The translations under genes and the position numbers were made by a program. A stretch of 64,000 bases of DNA from Myxococcales bacterium (GTDB lineage: Bacteria > Myxococcota_A > Polyangia > Polyangiales > Houyiibacteriaceae). Shown here in pieces: positions 39,279 to 47,541 of this stretch. The notes below the pieces were generated by a model. The model had not been told where the DNA came from. It worked only from the letters and a program-made list of their open reading frames with translations, and ran no database searches. The stretch lies in the NCBI GenBank assembly GCA_029863605.1, contig JAOTVB010000013.1, positions 56,005 through 120,004 on the forward strand. Reading direction: 5' to 3'. How positions within the stretch are numbered: position 1 is the first letter of the stretch; each line of letters begins with the position of its first letter.

Positions 39279-40412
39279 ATGAAGAGATTTCTCGTGCGTC
39301 TGTTGATTGGGCTTGCGTTGCTCATCGGGGTCGTGGCGGCCGTACTGAACGTTCGCTACGGCGGCGGCGAACCCTATCCCGATCTGAGCGGCACGCCGGT
39401 CTACGACGAGAGCGCACTCGAGGTGGTGGTGACGAGCCCCGAGCCGATCGGCAATCTCGCCGTGTCCGCCGATGGGCGGGTGTTCTATACGATTCACCCG
39501 GAGAGTCGCCCGACCGGGGCCAAGCTCCTCGAGTGGGTGGACGGAGCGCCGAAGCCCTTTCCAAGCGAAGCGGCACAGACGCTCTTCGAAACCCCGCTCG
39601 GTGTCGTCATCGATCGGCAGAACCGGCTCTGGACGATCGATCACGGCAACCACGGGATCGGGCAACCGCGCCTCATGGCTTTTGATCTAAAGACAGGTGC
39701 CGTCGTGCACGAGCACGTGTTCGATTCGTCGGTCGCGCAGCTGGGATCGTTTCTGCAGGACCTCCAAATCGATTCGACCGGCAAGCACATCTTCATTGCC
39801 GACGTGAGCTTTTGGAGGAAGAACCCCGGGTTGATCGTCTACGACGTCGAACGCGCGAAGGCACGACGGGTATTGAACAGCGATTCCTCGGTGACGCCCC
39901 AGGACTGGCTGATCCGGAATCCGACCAAGGAAATGACGTTCTTCGGAGGGCTCGTGGTGCTCAAGCCGGGCGTCGACGGGATCGCCATCGATCGCAACGA
40001 CGAGTGGCTCTACTACGGGGCAATGACTCACGACACGATGTACCGGGTCACCGTTACCGATCTCCTCGATCCGCTTCTCCGAGATGAGGCCCTTGCCGCG
40101 GGGGTACGAGCGGTGGGTGCGAAGCCCCTCAACGACGGGCTCAGCACAGACAACGACGGCAATCTGTTGATCACCGACGTCGAGCACGGCGCGGTCCTCC
40201 GCATGACGCCAAAGGGCGAGCTCACCACGCTCGTGAAAAGCGAACGGATTCGTTGGGCAGACGCGCTGAGCTATGGGCCCGATGGCTGGCTCTACGTCGC
40301 GGACAGCGCGATCCCAGACCAAATGCTCCAGTCGAAGGCGCACATCGCGGCGAATGCGCCGTACTACATCTTCCGGTTCAAACCGGGCGTTGCTGGCGTG
40401 CCGGGACAGTAG
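39279..40412 (+). CDS. Major-royal-jelly/yellow-type beta-propeller protein
   Basis: 377 aa. An N-terminal membrane anchor or uncleaved signal (residues 4-25) precedes a six-bladed propeller. Blade text includes GNLAVSADGRVFYTIHPES, TPLGVVIDRQNRLWTIDHGN, DLQIDSTGKHIFIADVSFW and DGLSTDNDGNLLITDVEHGA. The DxxNRLWxxDxG pattern is that of the MRJP family, related to SMP-30 lactonases and strictosidine-synthase-like propellers. Bacterial members are periplasmic or secreted with unknown substrates. It stands alone between two convergent SDR genes. Confidence 0.8.
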   Translation: MKRFLVRLLIGLALLIGVVAAVLNVRYGGGEPYPDLSGTPVYDESALEVVVTSPEPIGNLAVSADGRVFYTIHPESRPTGAKLLEWVDGAPKPFPSEAAQTLFETPLGVVIDRQNRLWTIDHGNHGIGQPRLMAFDLKTGAVVHEHVFDSSVAQLGSFLQDLQIDSTGKHIFIADVSFWRKNPGLIVYDVERAKARRVLNSDSSVTPQDWLIRNPTKEMTFFGGLVVLKPGVDGIAIDRNDEWLYYGAMTHDTMYRVTVTDLLDPLLRDEALAAGVRAVGAKPLNDGLSTDNDGNLLITDVEHGAVLRMTPKGELTTLVKSERIRWADALSYGPDGWLYVADSAIPDQMLQSKAHIAANAPYYIFRFKPGVAGVPGQ

Positions 40413-40418
40413 CCACCC

Positions 40419-41252
40419 TCACGGCTCGTCTCGGCCTTGGCTCTCGAGCTGGCGTTGGTGGGCCGCGCTCACGAGGTCGACATAGCCCTGTGGGTTTTGA
40501 CGTTTGAGTTGCCACGCCTGTTGGCCGTCGGCCATCGGGAGCACATAGAGCTCCCCATCGCGGAGCGCGTCGATGGCGGCTTTCGCGACGTCCGGGGCCT
40601 GCACCTTCGAGCGCGCCATCCACTTACGGATGCGAGCCTCCTCTTGCGGCGTCGACGCGCCGCGGGCGCTGTTCATGATGTTCGTTTGAAAGAAGGTCGG
40701 GCAGAGCACCGACACGTGAATCCCCGCACCCTTGTATTCGGTGTGAAGACTTTCGCTCAACGAGACGACTCCCGCCTTGCTCACGTTGTAAGGCGCCATG
40801 CTCGGTGGGCTCAGAAGACCCGCCGCCGAGGCCACGTTCAAGATGTAGCCGCGGCCTTGCGCCTTCATTTTCGGGATCGCCGCCTGGCAGCCGTAGATGA
40901 CTCCCCAGAGGTTGATGTCGAACACCCAACGCCAATCCTCGATCGAGATCTCGTCGAATGAGCCCCCGAGGGCGACGCCGGCGTTGTTGCAGATCATGTC
41001 GATGCCCCCGAGCCGCTTTTCGGTCTCCTCGACCAGGGCGAACACCGCGCTTCGGTCGGTGACGTCGCAGGCGATCACCTCGGCCTCTGCGCCTCGCTCG
41101 CGGGTCAGTGATGCGGTTTCATTGGCTCCGGCTTCGTCGACGTCCGAAACGACGAGCGACGCGCCGAGGTCTGCCAGCTGAGCCGCCAGCGCGCGGCCGA
41201 GGCCACTGCCGCCACCGGTGATCACCGCGCGGAGCGGTTTCGGAAAAGACAC
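40419..41252 (-). CDS. Short-chain dehydrogenase/reductase
   Basis: 277 aa. It has TGGGSGLGRALAAQLAD for cofactor binding, CNNAGVALGG, the catalytic Ser in NVASAAGLLS and Tyr/Lys in YNVSKAGVVSLSES. Asp after beta-2 (VVSDVDEAG) favours NAD. A longer C-terminal tail than in FabG resembles the classical SDRs that act on steroids or lipid alcohols. The start is a GTG at 41252 without a strong ribosome-binding site. It is not closely related to the SDR at 37612. Confidence 0.87.
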   Translation of the reverse strand: MSFPKPLRAVITGGGSGLGRALAAQLADLGASLVVSDVDEAGANETASLTRERGAEAEVIACDVTDRSAVFALVEETEKRLGGIDMICNNAGVALGGSFDEISIEDWRWVFDINLWGVIYGCQAAIPKMKAQGRGYILNVASAAGLLSPPSMAPYNVSKAGVVSLSESLHTEYKGAGIHVSVLCPTFFQTNIMNSARGASTPQEEARIRKWMARSKVQAPDVAKAAIDALRDGELYVLPMADGQQAWQLKRQNPQGYVDLVSAAHQRQLESQGRDEP

Positions 41253-41352
41253 CGCTCGAGAGAAGCGCCGATCCGGGCGTCCGTCAAGGCGCTTGCCGCG
41301 GCCCGGGCGATGAGGGATGGCGATCGAGAAGGCCTCCCAAGAGGAGACCGGA

Positions 41353-41382
41353 TTAAAAGGAAAAGGCGCCCCGAGGGGCGCC
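41353..41382 (-). terminator. Rho-independent terminator
   Basis: On the minus strand the perfect 8-bp stem GGCGCCCC/GGGGCGCC with a 2-base loop (41382-41365) is followed by TTTTCCTTTT. It lies 25 bp after the stop of the repeat-rich secreted protein and ends that transcript. Confidence 0.9.
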
Positions 41383-41406
41383 CTTCCAGTTCGTGCAACA
41401 GTCGCC

Positions 41407-42051
41407 TTACTTGGCCTTGCTGTCGCTGGCCGCGCCTTCGCCTAGGTCGACTTCCTCGCCGCCTTCGGCACTGCTGCCACTATCGGCGCCTTCGCCCTTG
41501 CTGTCGCTGGCCGCGCCTTCGCCTAGGTCGACTTCCTCGCCGCCCTTGGCGTTGCCGCCCTTGTTGCCCTTGTCGGCGTCTTTGCCCTTGCTGTCGCTGG
41601 CCGCGCCGTCACCGACGTCGATCTTCTCGCCGCCCTCGGCGTTCCCATCGGTGTTGCCGCCACTCATCTCGTCGTCGACACAGCTTTCAGGCGTGGGACA
41701 AGACTCATCCGCAGCACCGTTCGGGCCACCCGTACCGCTACCGGGATTGCTCGAGTCGACACCGTCCTCGTTGTTGCCGTGGCCGTTGTTGTCCGTGCCG
41801 GGATTGCTCGAGTCGACACCGTCCTCGTTGTTGCCATGGCCGTTGTTGTCGCCGCCGCCGGAGCTGCCGCTGTCGTCACCACTCGAGGCGCCCCCCGAGG
41901 CAGGCACCTCAGGTGCGCTCCCGTTGACCCTGTTCCCAAGGTCATCCGAGAGAACAAACATAGAAAAGGGGCTTGCATTGGCCTGTATGAGCCCAAAAAG
42001 GCTGACAGCCGCCGCAAGCCCGACCCCAATAGTCCAATGCTTAGCTTTCAT
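41407..42051 (-). CDS. Secreted repeat-rich, low-complexity protein
   Basis: 214 aa, no recognised family. The signal peptide MKAKHWTIGVGLAAAVSLFG is cleaved near QANAS. The rest is Gly/Asp/Asn/Ser/Glu-rich and probably disordered. It has two near-identical 19-residue repeats (NNGHGNNEDGVDSSNPG core) and three copies of GGEEVDLGEGAASDSKG, with the third diverged. Two cysteines (CPTPESC) sit between the repeat blocks. The acidic Asp/Asn repeats might bind calcium, which is an inference. The ATG at 42051 has AAAGGGG 8 bases upstream. It has its own promoter (42103-42076) and terminator, so it is an independent, probably well-expressed unit downstream of the prepilin gene. Confidence 0.75.
   Translation of the reverse strand: MKAKHWTIGVGLAAAVSLFGLIQANASPFSMFVLSDDLGNRVNGSAPEVPASGGASSGDDSGSSGGGDNNGHGNNEDGVDSSNPGTDNNGHGNNEDGVDSSNPGSGTGGPNGAADESCPTPESCVDDEMSGGNTDGNAEGGEKIDVGDGAASDSKGKDADKGNKGGNAKGGEEVDLGEGAASDSKGEGADSGSSAEGGEEVDLGEGAASDSKAK
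41415..41634. repeat. Three in-frame repeats encoding GGEEVDLGEGAASDSKG-type units
   Basis: A unit of about 48 bp starts at 41415, 41496 and 41586. The first two copies are essentially identical and the third is diverged. Spacing is 81 and 90 bp, both multiples of three, so the repeats keep the reading frame. Confidence 0.85.
41741..41851. repeat. 57-bp tandem duplication encoding a 19-residue unit
   Basis: Two adjacent copies start at 41741 and 41798, differing at about two positions. They encode the NNGHGNNEDGVDSSNPG unit. The near identity suggests recent duplication or gene conversion. Confidence 0.85.
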
Positions 42052-42075
42052 TTTCAGTACCCCTTTCACCTTTTT

Positions 42076-42103
42076 AGTATAGGTATAAATTTACAGTCCT
42101 CAA
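42076..42103 (-). promoter_or_regulatory. Sigma-70-like promoter of the repeat-rich secreted protein
   Basis: TTGAGG (42103-42098), a 16-bp AT-rich spacer, then TATACT (42081-42076). The predicted start near 42069 leaves a leader of about 18 bases containing AAAGGGG ahead of the ATG at 42051. Confidence 0.7.
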
Positions 42104-42129
42104 GTAGGGTATATTACCGATGGTTCACT

Positions 42130-42540
42130 TTATCGGGGATTGCTTGCCCCGATGACGTCTAGGAACGCATCGCCATCGATATTCCCGGTTGCGATGACGT
42201 ACCAGGACTTCGGACCGTCATCCTGGACGAGGCGGTAGTTGTAGTGTCTGCCTTGAATTTCGGTCGGCGAAACCTTCGTCCCACCCTCGACGTTGAATCG
42301 AAGGGCCTCGAAGGTCCCGGAGTACTTCCCCCAGGTGAGCAGATACTCGCGTTGCGCCGTGGCCAGCGCCCGGAACGTCATCACGGCTTCGGGCCGCTTC
42401 GCACGGGCGATGTACTTGTTGTACTGGTTCACCCCGAGGCTCGAGAGCACCCCGATGATCGCGGTGACGACCATGACATCCATGAGCGTGTACCCAGCGC
42501 GCCGTTGAGTCCCCGTGGCTCGTTTTCTTCTGGTCTTCAT
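42130..42540 (-). CDS. Type IV prepilin-like protein (pseudopilin)
   Basis: 136 aa. A 16-residue basic leader ([16 protein letters not shown]) ends in Gly. [20 protein letters not shown] follows, the class III signal cleaved and methylated by prepilin peptidase PilD. Position +5 of the mature chain is Asp where nearly all pilins have Glu. The C-terminal part (about 90 residues) has no cysteine pair and looks like a minor pilin or type II secretion pseudopilin head. No other pilus gene is nearby. The start overlaps the pseudokinase stop by 4 bp, so the two are translationally coupled. Confidence 0.82.
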   Translation of the reverse strand: MKTRRKRATGTQRRAGYTLMDVMVVTAIIGVLSSLGVNQYNKYIARAKRPEAVMTFRALATAQREYLLTWGKYSGTFEALRFNVEGGTKVSPTEIQGRHYNYRLVQDDGPKSWYVIATGNIDGDAFLDVIGASNPR

Positions 42541-43781
42541 TGTTCATCCCCATGAAAGCTATCGAAGATCGTGATTTCCTTGCCCCAGCATTGCGCCACG
42601 ACGGCGTCGCCACGGTGAAGGAACCCGTCGCGTGTTCCCCACTGCCTGTGGGCCGCTTTGAATAGATCCTCAACTTCTTCGCGTCGTCGTTCAGTCGAGA
42701 GCAGCTCCCACGACTCATCCACCTGGGCGAATAGAACTGGAGGCTCGCCCTTGGTCAGAGAGGCCGAGCTGATGAAGCTCGAGAGACCCGTCGACACGTT
42801 CGCGTCGAGGGGTCGGAGGGCGTTTTCGGCGCTGATGTAGTCGGCCACCAGGAAGGCGATCCCGGCGAACGCCAGCGCAAGCCCGAGGCCGTGCCCGAGC
42901 TTTTGTAATCGAAACACCGAAGGAATCTTTGGACGAGGCTTCTTGGCGGCTTTCTGGTTCGTTTTTTCTTTTTCTGCGGGTTTGGGCTCGGGTTTCGGCG
43001 GCGCATCGGGAACCACGCTGAGCACGCCGGTGTTCCGGTCGGTGACCTCCTCGTGTTGCATCCCAACTTTCTTGTATTCCCGGTAGTTTCCAAGATCCTT
43101 GAGGAAGTCATCGACTGACAGATACCGCTGCTCAGGCTGGCGACAGTTCGCCTTGCGAATGATCCGCACGAGACCCGCGGGATACTTGGTCAGCTCTTCG
43201 AGCTTTGGGACATCACGCGCCTCTCGCGGTGGCTCCTCGCCGGCCACGACGAAGTACAGAAGCTTGCCCAGTGAATAGATATCCGATTGCAGATCGAGGA
43301 TTCGTTCGCTTGCGGTTTCGGGAGCGACGTATGCACCGCTTCTCGGCGCGAGACGCGGTCCCAGCAAAAATGGTTTGAGCTCGTCGTCTACTGTCACGTA
43401 GCGCGGTGAAAGCGTTCCGACGGGCTCTTCGTGAGCGTGAAAGCGCCGAACGACGTCGACCACCGCTTCGAAGTGTCGGAGACGTTCATCGAGGGACCAC
43501 GAGCCCCATGGCAGATCCCGAAACAGCCCCTTCGGTTCGGGCGTCGCCAGGATCACGTACGGCTCTTTCCGTAAGACTTCGATCCCCGACATGTCTGCAC
43601 ATCGCGAGATGTTCTCGAAGTTGAGCTTCTGACCGTCGGTCGTCACCGCTTGAAGAACGATGACCGCTACTTCGCGATCCTCTTGATCCAGGCCCCCGTG
43701 AACGACGATTCCTGGGGCTCGGAACACCGGTCTCCCGACCAGCACCCCTGCCACGAAGGCATTGGTTGCGGTTTCCTGCAT
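42537..43781 (-). CDS. Membrane-anchored predicted Ser/Thr pseudokinase
   Basis: 414 aa. Residues 10-230 follow the Ser/Thr kinase fold: the APE segment [11 protein letters not shown] (151-161), then [20 protein letters not shown] (helix F), are well kept. The catalytic motifs are gone. The VAIK lysine position reads AVIVLQ (39-44), HRDLKPEN is VGTLSPRYV (121-129), and DFG is LGP (140-142). No GxGxxG loop is visible. A Pro/Lys-rich linker (258-288) leads to one membrane segment (about 296-315) and a C-terminal domain of about 95 residues. It probably binds a partner in place of phosphorylating it. A promoter abuts the ATG and there is no ribosome-binding site, so the message may be leaderless. 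Confidence 0.75.
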   Translation of the reverse strand: MQETATNAFVAGVLVGRPVFRAPGIVVHGGLDQEDREVAVIVLQAVTTDGQKLNFENISRCADMSGIEVLRKEPYVILATPEPKGLFRDLPWGSWSLDERLRHFEAVVDVVRRFHAHEEPVGTLSPRYVTVDDELKPFLLGPRLAPRSGAYVAPETASERILDLQSDIYSLGKLLYFVVAGEEPPREARDVPKLEELTKYPAGLVRIIRKANCRQPEQRYLSVDDFLKDLGNYREYKKVGMQHEEVTDRNTGVLSVVPDAPPKPEPKPAEKEKTNQKAAKKPRPKIPSVFRLQKLGHGLGLALAFAGIAFLVADYISAENALRPLDANVSTGLSSFISSASLTKGEPPVLFAQVDESWELLSTERRREEVEDLFKAAHRQWGTRDGFLHRGDAVVAQCWGKEITIFDSFHGDEQ

Positions 43782-43787
43782 GGTTGC

Positions 43788-43817
43788 AGTGTAAGTGCTC
43801 AAATACAGTACAGTCAA
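43788..43817 (-). promoter_or_regulatory. Promoter of the pseudokinase-prepilin operon, possibly leaderless
   Basis: TTGACT (43817-43812), an 18-bp spacer and TACACT (43793-43788) on the minus strand. Transcription would start about 7 bases further, at or next to the A of the ATG at 43781. No Shine-Dalgarno sequence precedes that ATG. Confidence 0.55.
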
Positions 43818-43890
43818 AGCGAAGCCTCATCCAACTCGGGGGTTCGATGAGACTGTAACTACGGGGCAAACCCGTCGTATCGTCGCGGAG

Positions 43891-45318
43891 ATGCACATCG
43901 TGATCATCGGCAACGGGGTCGCTGGGATCGAGGCGGCGCTGGCGGTGCGTGAACGCGAGCCCGAATGGCCGATCACCCTGGTCTCCGAGGAGAGCGACCA
44001 TTTCTTTTCGCGCACGGCGCTGATGTGGGTGTTCAGCGGACAGATGAGCCATCAGGACATAGAGCCGCTCGAGCGTGACGCGTATGCGCGGCTTGGCTTC
44101 AAACGCGTCAGGGCCCGCGCCACCGGGGTCGATGTCGAAGCCAAGCGGTTGCTTCTCGCGGGGGGTCACGCGCCGATCGCATATGACCGGCTGCTGATCG
44201 CCTGCGGCTCCCGGCCGCGCCCTGGCCCCTGGCCGGGGAGCGACCACCGTGGAGTGGGGCACTTCGTCACCCTCCAAGACCTGTCGTGGTACGAGCGCGA
44301 GGTGCACGGGGAAGCGGGGCGGGCAGGCGATCCGCCCCGAGCCGCGGCCCATCTCAGCGCAAGCGGCGACGACTCCCCGTACCGCTTTCGCGAAGTCGCC
44401 TCGGCCCGTCGAGGATCGGTCGCGCGGCAGCCCGCGGTCATCGGCGGCGGCTTGATCGGCATCGAGGCGATCGAAGTCGCCGTGGCCGCGAGGCTACGGC
44501 CTCACTTCTTCATCCGCGAGGAGTGGTTTTGGCCGATCGCCCTGGATCCGCGCGAGGCGACGTGGATCAGCGGCCGCATGGCGGAGCACGGCGTACAGGT
44601 ACACCTGCAGCATGACGTCCAGTCGATCGAGGCGGATTCCGATGGCAACGTGTGTGCCATCCAGACCGATCAGGGAACCTACGAGACCGACTGTGTCGTG
44701 ATCGCGATCGGTGTGATGCCCAACACGCAGTGGCTCGCTGACTCCTCTCTCGCGATCGATTCCCGCGGCGGGATCGTGGTCGACGAAGGCCTTCAAACCA
44801 GTGCGCCCGACGTGTTCGCTGCCGGCGATTGTGCCTCGGTTCGTTGGTTCGACGGCACCGCGCGGCCCGAGCAGCTCTGGTACACGGCACGAGACCAGGG
44901 GCGGGTCGCAGGTCGCCGACTGCTGGGCGACGCGTCCAAGTACGATCGGGGGATTTGGTACAACTCGGCGAAGCTCATGGATGTGGAGTACACGACGGTG
45001 GGCTTGGTGAACTGGAACGTCGAGCGCGAGCAGAACTGGTTTTTCGAAGAGACCGGGAGGGTGCGCAGCACGACTCGGATCGTCGTCCAGGATGACCGCG
45101 TGGTCGGATTCAATCTGCTCGGGCGGCGGTGGGACCATTCGGTTCTAGTCGGGTGGCTCGAAGAGCGACGGCGCCTCGACTGGGTGCTGAGGCATTTGCA
45201 CGAGGCGGCTTTCGATACCGAGTTCGTGCCGGCCCTTCGGATCCCGAAGCCGGGCCCGAGGCTCGACGGGCCCGCACCCAACCCCATGATCCCGGGACCG
45301 ACCAAGGTTCCGTTCTAG
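43891..45318 (+). CDS. FAD/NAD(P)-dependent oxidoreductase
   Basis: 475 aa. The FAD Rossmann motif is IVIIGNGVAGIEAALAVRE at the N-terminus. The second dinucleotide motif is VIGGGLIGIEAIEVAVA near residue 190, and the FAD-ribityl motif is DVFAAGDCA near residue 310. The fold is that of the NAD(P)H-dependent ferredoxin/rubredoxin or nitrite reductase large-domain family. An unusual insert of about 45 residues (Gly/Ala/Arg-rich, ending SARRGSVARQ) separates the two domains. It is followed after 11 bp by a membrane 4Fe-4S protein and probably exchanges electrons with it. I chose the ATG at 43891, where the family N-terminus begins. Confidence 0.85.
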   Translation: MHIVIIGNGVAGIEAALAVREREPEWPITLVSEESDHFFSRTALMWVFSGQMSHQDIEPLERDAYARLGFKRVRARATGVDVEAKRLLLAGGHAPIAYDRLLIACGSRPRPGPWPGSDHRGVGHFVTLQDLSWYEREVHGEAGRAGDPPRAAAHLSASGDDSPYRFREVASARRGSVARQPAVIGGGLIGIEAIEVAVAARLRPHFFIREEWFWPIALDPREATWISGRMAEHGVQVHLQHDVQSIEADSDGNVCAIQTDQGTYETDCVVIAIGVMPNTQWLADSSLAIDSRGGIVVDEGLQTSAPDVFAAGDCASVRWFDGTARPEQLWYTARDQGRVAGRRLLGDASKYDRGIWYNSAKLMDVEYTTVGLVNWNVEREQNWFFEETGRVRSTTRIVVQDDRVVGFNLLGRRWDHSVLVGWLEERRRLDWVLRHLHEAAFDTEFVPALRIPKPGPRLDGPAPNPMIPGPTKVPF

Positions 45319-45329
45319 AAAGGCGACGC

Positions 45330-46460
45330 GTGGACCAACAAGGACAGAACGGGCTCCTGTCGACCTACCGCGAGGGATGGCGAAACCGAAGCTGGGTCGG
45401 CATCGCGTTCTCCGTGCTGCTGATCCTTTTTTATTTCGTCCTCTATTGGGAGCACAAAGTGGAGGAATACTTCGGCGCGACTCCCCTCACGGCCGCGTCG
45501 GAGGCCGTGGGCTTACGCAATCGCTGGTACCTCTATGGCTTTCTTTACTCGGTCGCGATCGTCGGGGGCGCCATCTACTACCTTCGGCGGCACGGGAACA
45601 GCCGCTACAACCGGTTCCGGATCAGCGTCAACGTCGTCATCCAAATCGCCCTGGGTTTCTCGCTGCCCTTCATCATGCCGTTATTTGGGGGCAAGGAGTT
45701 CTATTTTTCGTATTTTTGGCCCCTCAAGTACGACTATCTCTATCCGCAAACACTGGCGGATTTGCCGCTCTACTTGGCCCTGTACACCATCGTCGGCTCG
45801 TTGATCGCCGCGCCCATCCTGGCGGTGCTCTACGGAAAGCGTTGGTACTGCTCTTGGATTTGCGGCTGCGGGGGCCTCGCGAACACCTTTGGCGACCCTT
45901 GGCGTCACCTGACGAGCAAGTCGACCAAGTCGTGGCGGTTCGAGCAGATCAGCATTCACGTCGTCCTGTTCATCGCGATCGCGACGACGTTTCTGATCGG
46001 GCTCGACTGGCTGATCGGAAAAGACCACCCGACGTTTCATCGCATCGTCGCCGGCAACGATTGGCGCGATTGGTCGGTGAAGAGCTTTTACGGATTCGCC
46101 GTCGGGGCAGTGCTTGCCGGGGTCGTCGGGACGGGGCTCTATCCGCTGCTCGGACCGCGGGTGTGGTGCCGTAACTTCTGTCCGATGGCGGCGATTTTGG
46201 GCTGGGTGCAGAAGGTTGGGCGGTATCGCATTCGGGTGAAGCCCGACATGTGCATTTCGTGCGGGAATTGCAGCACGTACTGCGAGATGGGCATCGACGT
46301 GCGGTCCTATGCGCAAAGCAACGAAAGCTTCACCCGGGCGTCCTGCGTCGGTTGCGGGATGTGCGCCCACATGTGTCCGCGCGGCGTGCTGAAGCTCGAA
46401 AACAGCTGGCAGGTCGCAGACGACAAGGACCGACAAAACCTTTCGGTCGTCAATTTCTGA
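45330..46460 (+). CDS. Membrane 4Fe-4S protein of the NapH/NosR/CcoG type
   Basis: 376 aa. Five to six membrane segments (about residues 25-43, 68-88, 104-122, 147-168, 212-230 and 253-275) precede a C-terminal ferredoxin domain with CISCGNCSTYCEMG and CVGCGMCAHMCPRG, two 4Fe-4S clusters. The membrane part has YCSWICGCGG and WCRNFCPM, cysteine pairs typical of NapH/NosR/CcoG-type electron-transfer proteins. It likely passes electrons between the quinone pool and the preceding FAD enzyme or a periplasmic acceptor. The start is a GTG at 45330 with AAGG upstream. Confidence 0.85.
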   Translation: MDQQGQNGLLSTYREGWRNRSWVGIAFSVLLILFYFVLYWEHKVEEYFGATPLTAASEAVGLRNRWYLYGFLYSVAIVGGAIYYLRRHGNSRYNRFRISVNVVIQIALGFSLPFIMPLFGGKEFYFSYFWPLKYDYLYPQTLADLPLYLALYTIVGSLIAAPILAVLYGKRWYCSWICGCGGLANTFGDPWRHLTSKSTKSWRFEQISIHVVLFIAIATTFLIGLDWLIGKDHPTFHRIVAGNDWRDWSVKSFYGFAVGAVLAGVVGTGLYPLLGPRVWCRNFCPMAAILGWVQKVGRYRIRVKPDMCISCGNCSTYCEMGIDVRSYAQSNESFTRASCVGCGMCAHMCPRGVLKLENSWQVADDKDRQNLSVVNF

Positions 46461-46462
46461 GC

Positions 46463-46975
46463 TCAGCGGTGTGCGCGCTTCCAGGCGGAAAAGACCTCGG
46501 TCGAGAAGAGAACGAACCGCACCTCGTCGAGCTCCCAATCGCGTTCGCGAACCACTTCGGCCGACACCGCGGCAGCCTCGTCGAGGGGGTATCCATAGAC
46601 CCCACATGAGATGGCGGGAAAAGCGATCGACTGAAGCGCGTGCTCTACTGCGAGCGCGAGCGATGCACGAAAAGCCGACGCCAGAAGCTCGGCGTCCCGT
46701 GGGCGACCCTCATAGACCGGTCCCACCGTGTGGATGACATGGCGTGCGGGAAGATCGAACCCCGGAGTGATCCGGGCTTCGCCAGTCGGACATCGTACGC
46801 CGGGCCTCACTTCGGGGACTTGGCGACAGGCGGCGAGCAGCCTGGGGCCCGCGGCCCGGTGGATGGCGCCGTCGACCCCGCCGCCGCCGAGCATCTTTCG
46901 ATTGGCCGCGTTGACGATGGCGTCGACCACTTGGCGGGTAAGGTCGCCTTGGAGGATGTCGATTCGTGCCGTCAT
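46463..46975 (-). CDS. Macrodomain protein (O-acetyl-ADP-ribose deacetylase, YmdB type)
   Basis: 170 aa. The macro signature is VDAIVNAANRKMLGGGGVDGAIH near residues 16-40; the Asn and the GGGGVDGAI loop bind the ADP-ribose. FPAISCGVYGYPLDEAAAVS near residue 115 is the second phosphate loop. It should hydrolyse O-acetyl-ADP-ribose or ADP-ribose attached to proteins. It is convergent with the 4Fe-4S gene, with stop codons 2 bp apart. Confidence 0.92.
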   Translation of the reverse strand: MTARIDILQGDLTRQVVDAIVNAANRKMLGGGGVDGAIHRAAGPRLLAACRQVPEVRPGVRCPTGEARITPGFDLPARHVIHTVGPVYEGRPRDAELLASAFRASLALAVEHALQSIAFPAISCGVYGYPLDEAAAVSAEVVRERDWELDEVRFVLFSTEVFSAWKRAHR

Positions 46976-46989
46976 TGGCGTTCGGGCTC

Positions 46990-47394
46990 CTAGAGGTCAA
47001 TCGGGGCGGGCCGTCCCATGAGCTTTTCGTAGGCCTCGGGCCCGAGCGCATCTACCATGAGCCGGTCGAGTCGGAGCTCGACTTCGTACTGCTGCGCAGC
47101 CGAATCGTAGAGGAACGCGATGCCCATCCCCGCGGGACGGTCCTGCTCGGCGTCGTCGGCGTCGACCACCCAGCGCACCACTCCGTTCAACGACAGCTCA
47201 CCGAGCTCGGGGGCCTGAATTCGGAACGACAGCGCTGTGCCGACCTCGAGCGGTCGGTGCGTTCGAATGAAGGTCCCACCCCGGCTGATGTTGTGTGTGT
47301 AGTCCGACAGCAAGGGATTTAGCCGATCGTACTCGACGGGCAGCTGGAGCACGGCTCGGCCCGTTTCCCTACGCTCTCGGCCTCCGTCCGACAT
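46990..47394 (-). CDS. PilZ-domain protein
   Basis: 134 aa, a stand-alone PilZ-like beta barrel. Visible features are the ETGRAVLQLPVEYD start, DYTHNISRGGTFIRTHRPLE (the [D/N]xSxxG-type motif) and GVVRWVVDADDAEQDRPAGM. The canonical RxxxR is reduced to RERRETGR. Small proteins of this type are common in Myxococcota and may bind cyclic di-GMP or act as degenerate binders. I chose the ATG at 47394 with AAGGGG just upstream; a longer open frame to 47607 runs antisense into the S1 gene and is not credible. It is divergent from the S1-repeat gene. Confidence 0.78.
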   Translation of the reverse strand: MSDGGRERRETGRAVLQLPVEYDRLNPLLSDYTHNISRGGTFIRTHRPLEVGTALSFRIQAPELGELSLNGVVRWVVDADDAEQDRPAGMGIAFLYDSAAQQYEVELRLDRLMVDALGPEAYEKLMGRPAPIDL

Positions 47395-47446
47395 ACCCCT
47401 TAGGCAAGGTAGAGGCCTCGGTGGGCCACCGCAACAACAGTCTCCC

Positions 47447-47475
47447 TTGACTGCAAAACACGGACTGCCTACGCT
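47447..47475 (+). promoter_or_regulatory. Sigma-70-like promoter of the S1-repeat gene
   Basis: TTGACT (47447-47452), 17-bp spacer, TACGCT (47470-47475). The predicted start is near 47482, giving a leader of about 60 bases with GAGGAA ahead of the ATG at 47542. Confidence 0.6.
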
Positions 47476-47541
47476 ACAGAACTCATCAACCCGGACGTTC
47501 CGCCTAGGCGTCGAGCGTCTTTCGCGCGCGAGGAACTGCGC

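Noticed and set aside
41415..41851. A possible CRISPR-like array
   Set aside because: The repeats are in frame inside a secreted protein gene, there are only two or three copies, and no cas genes are nearby.
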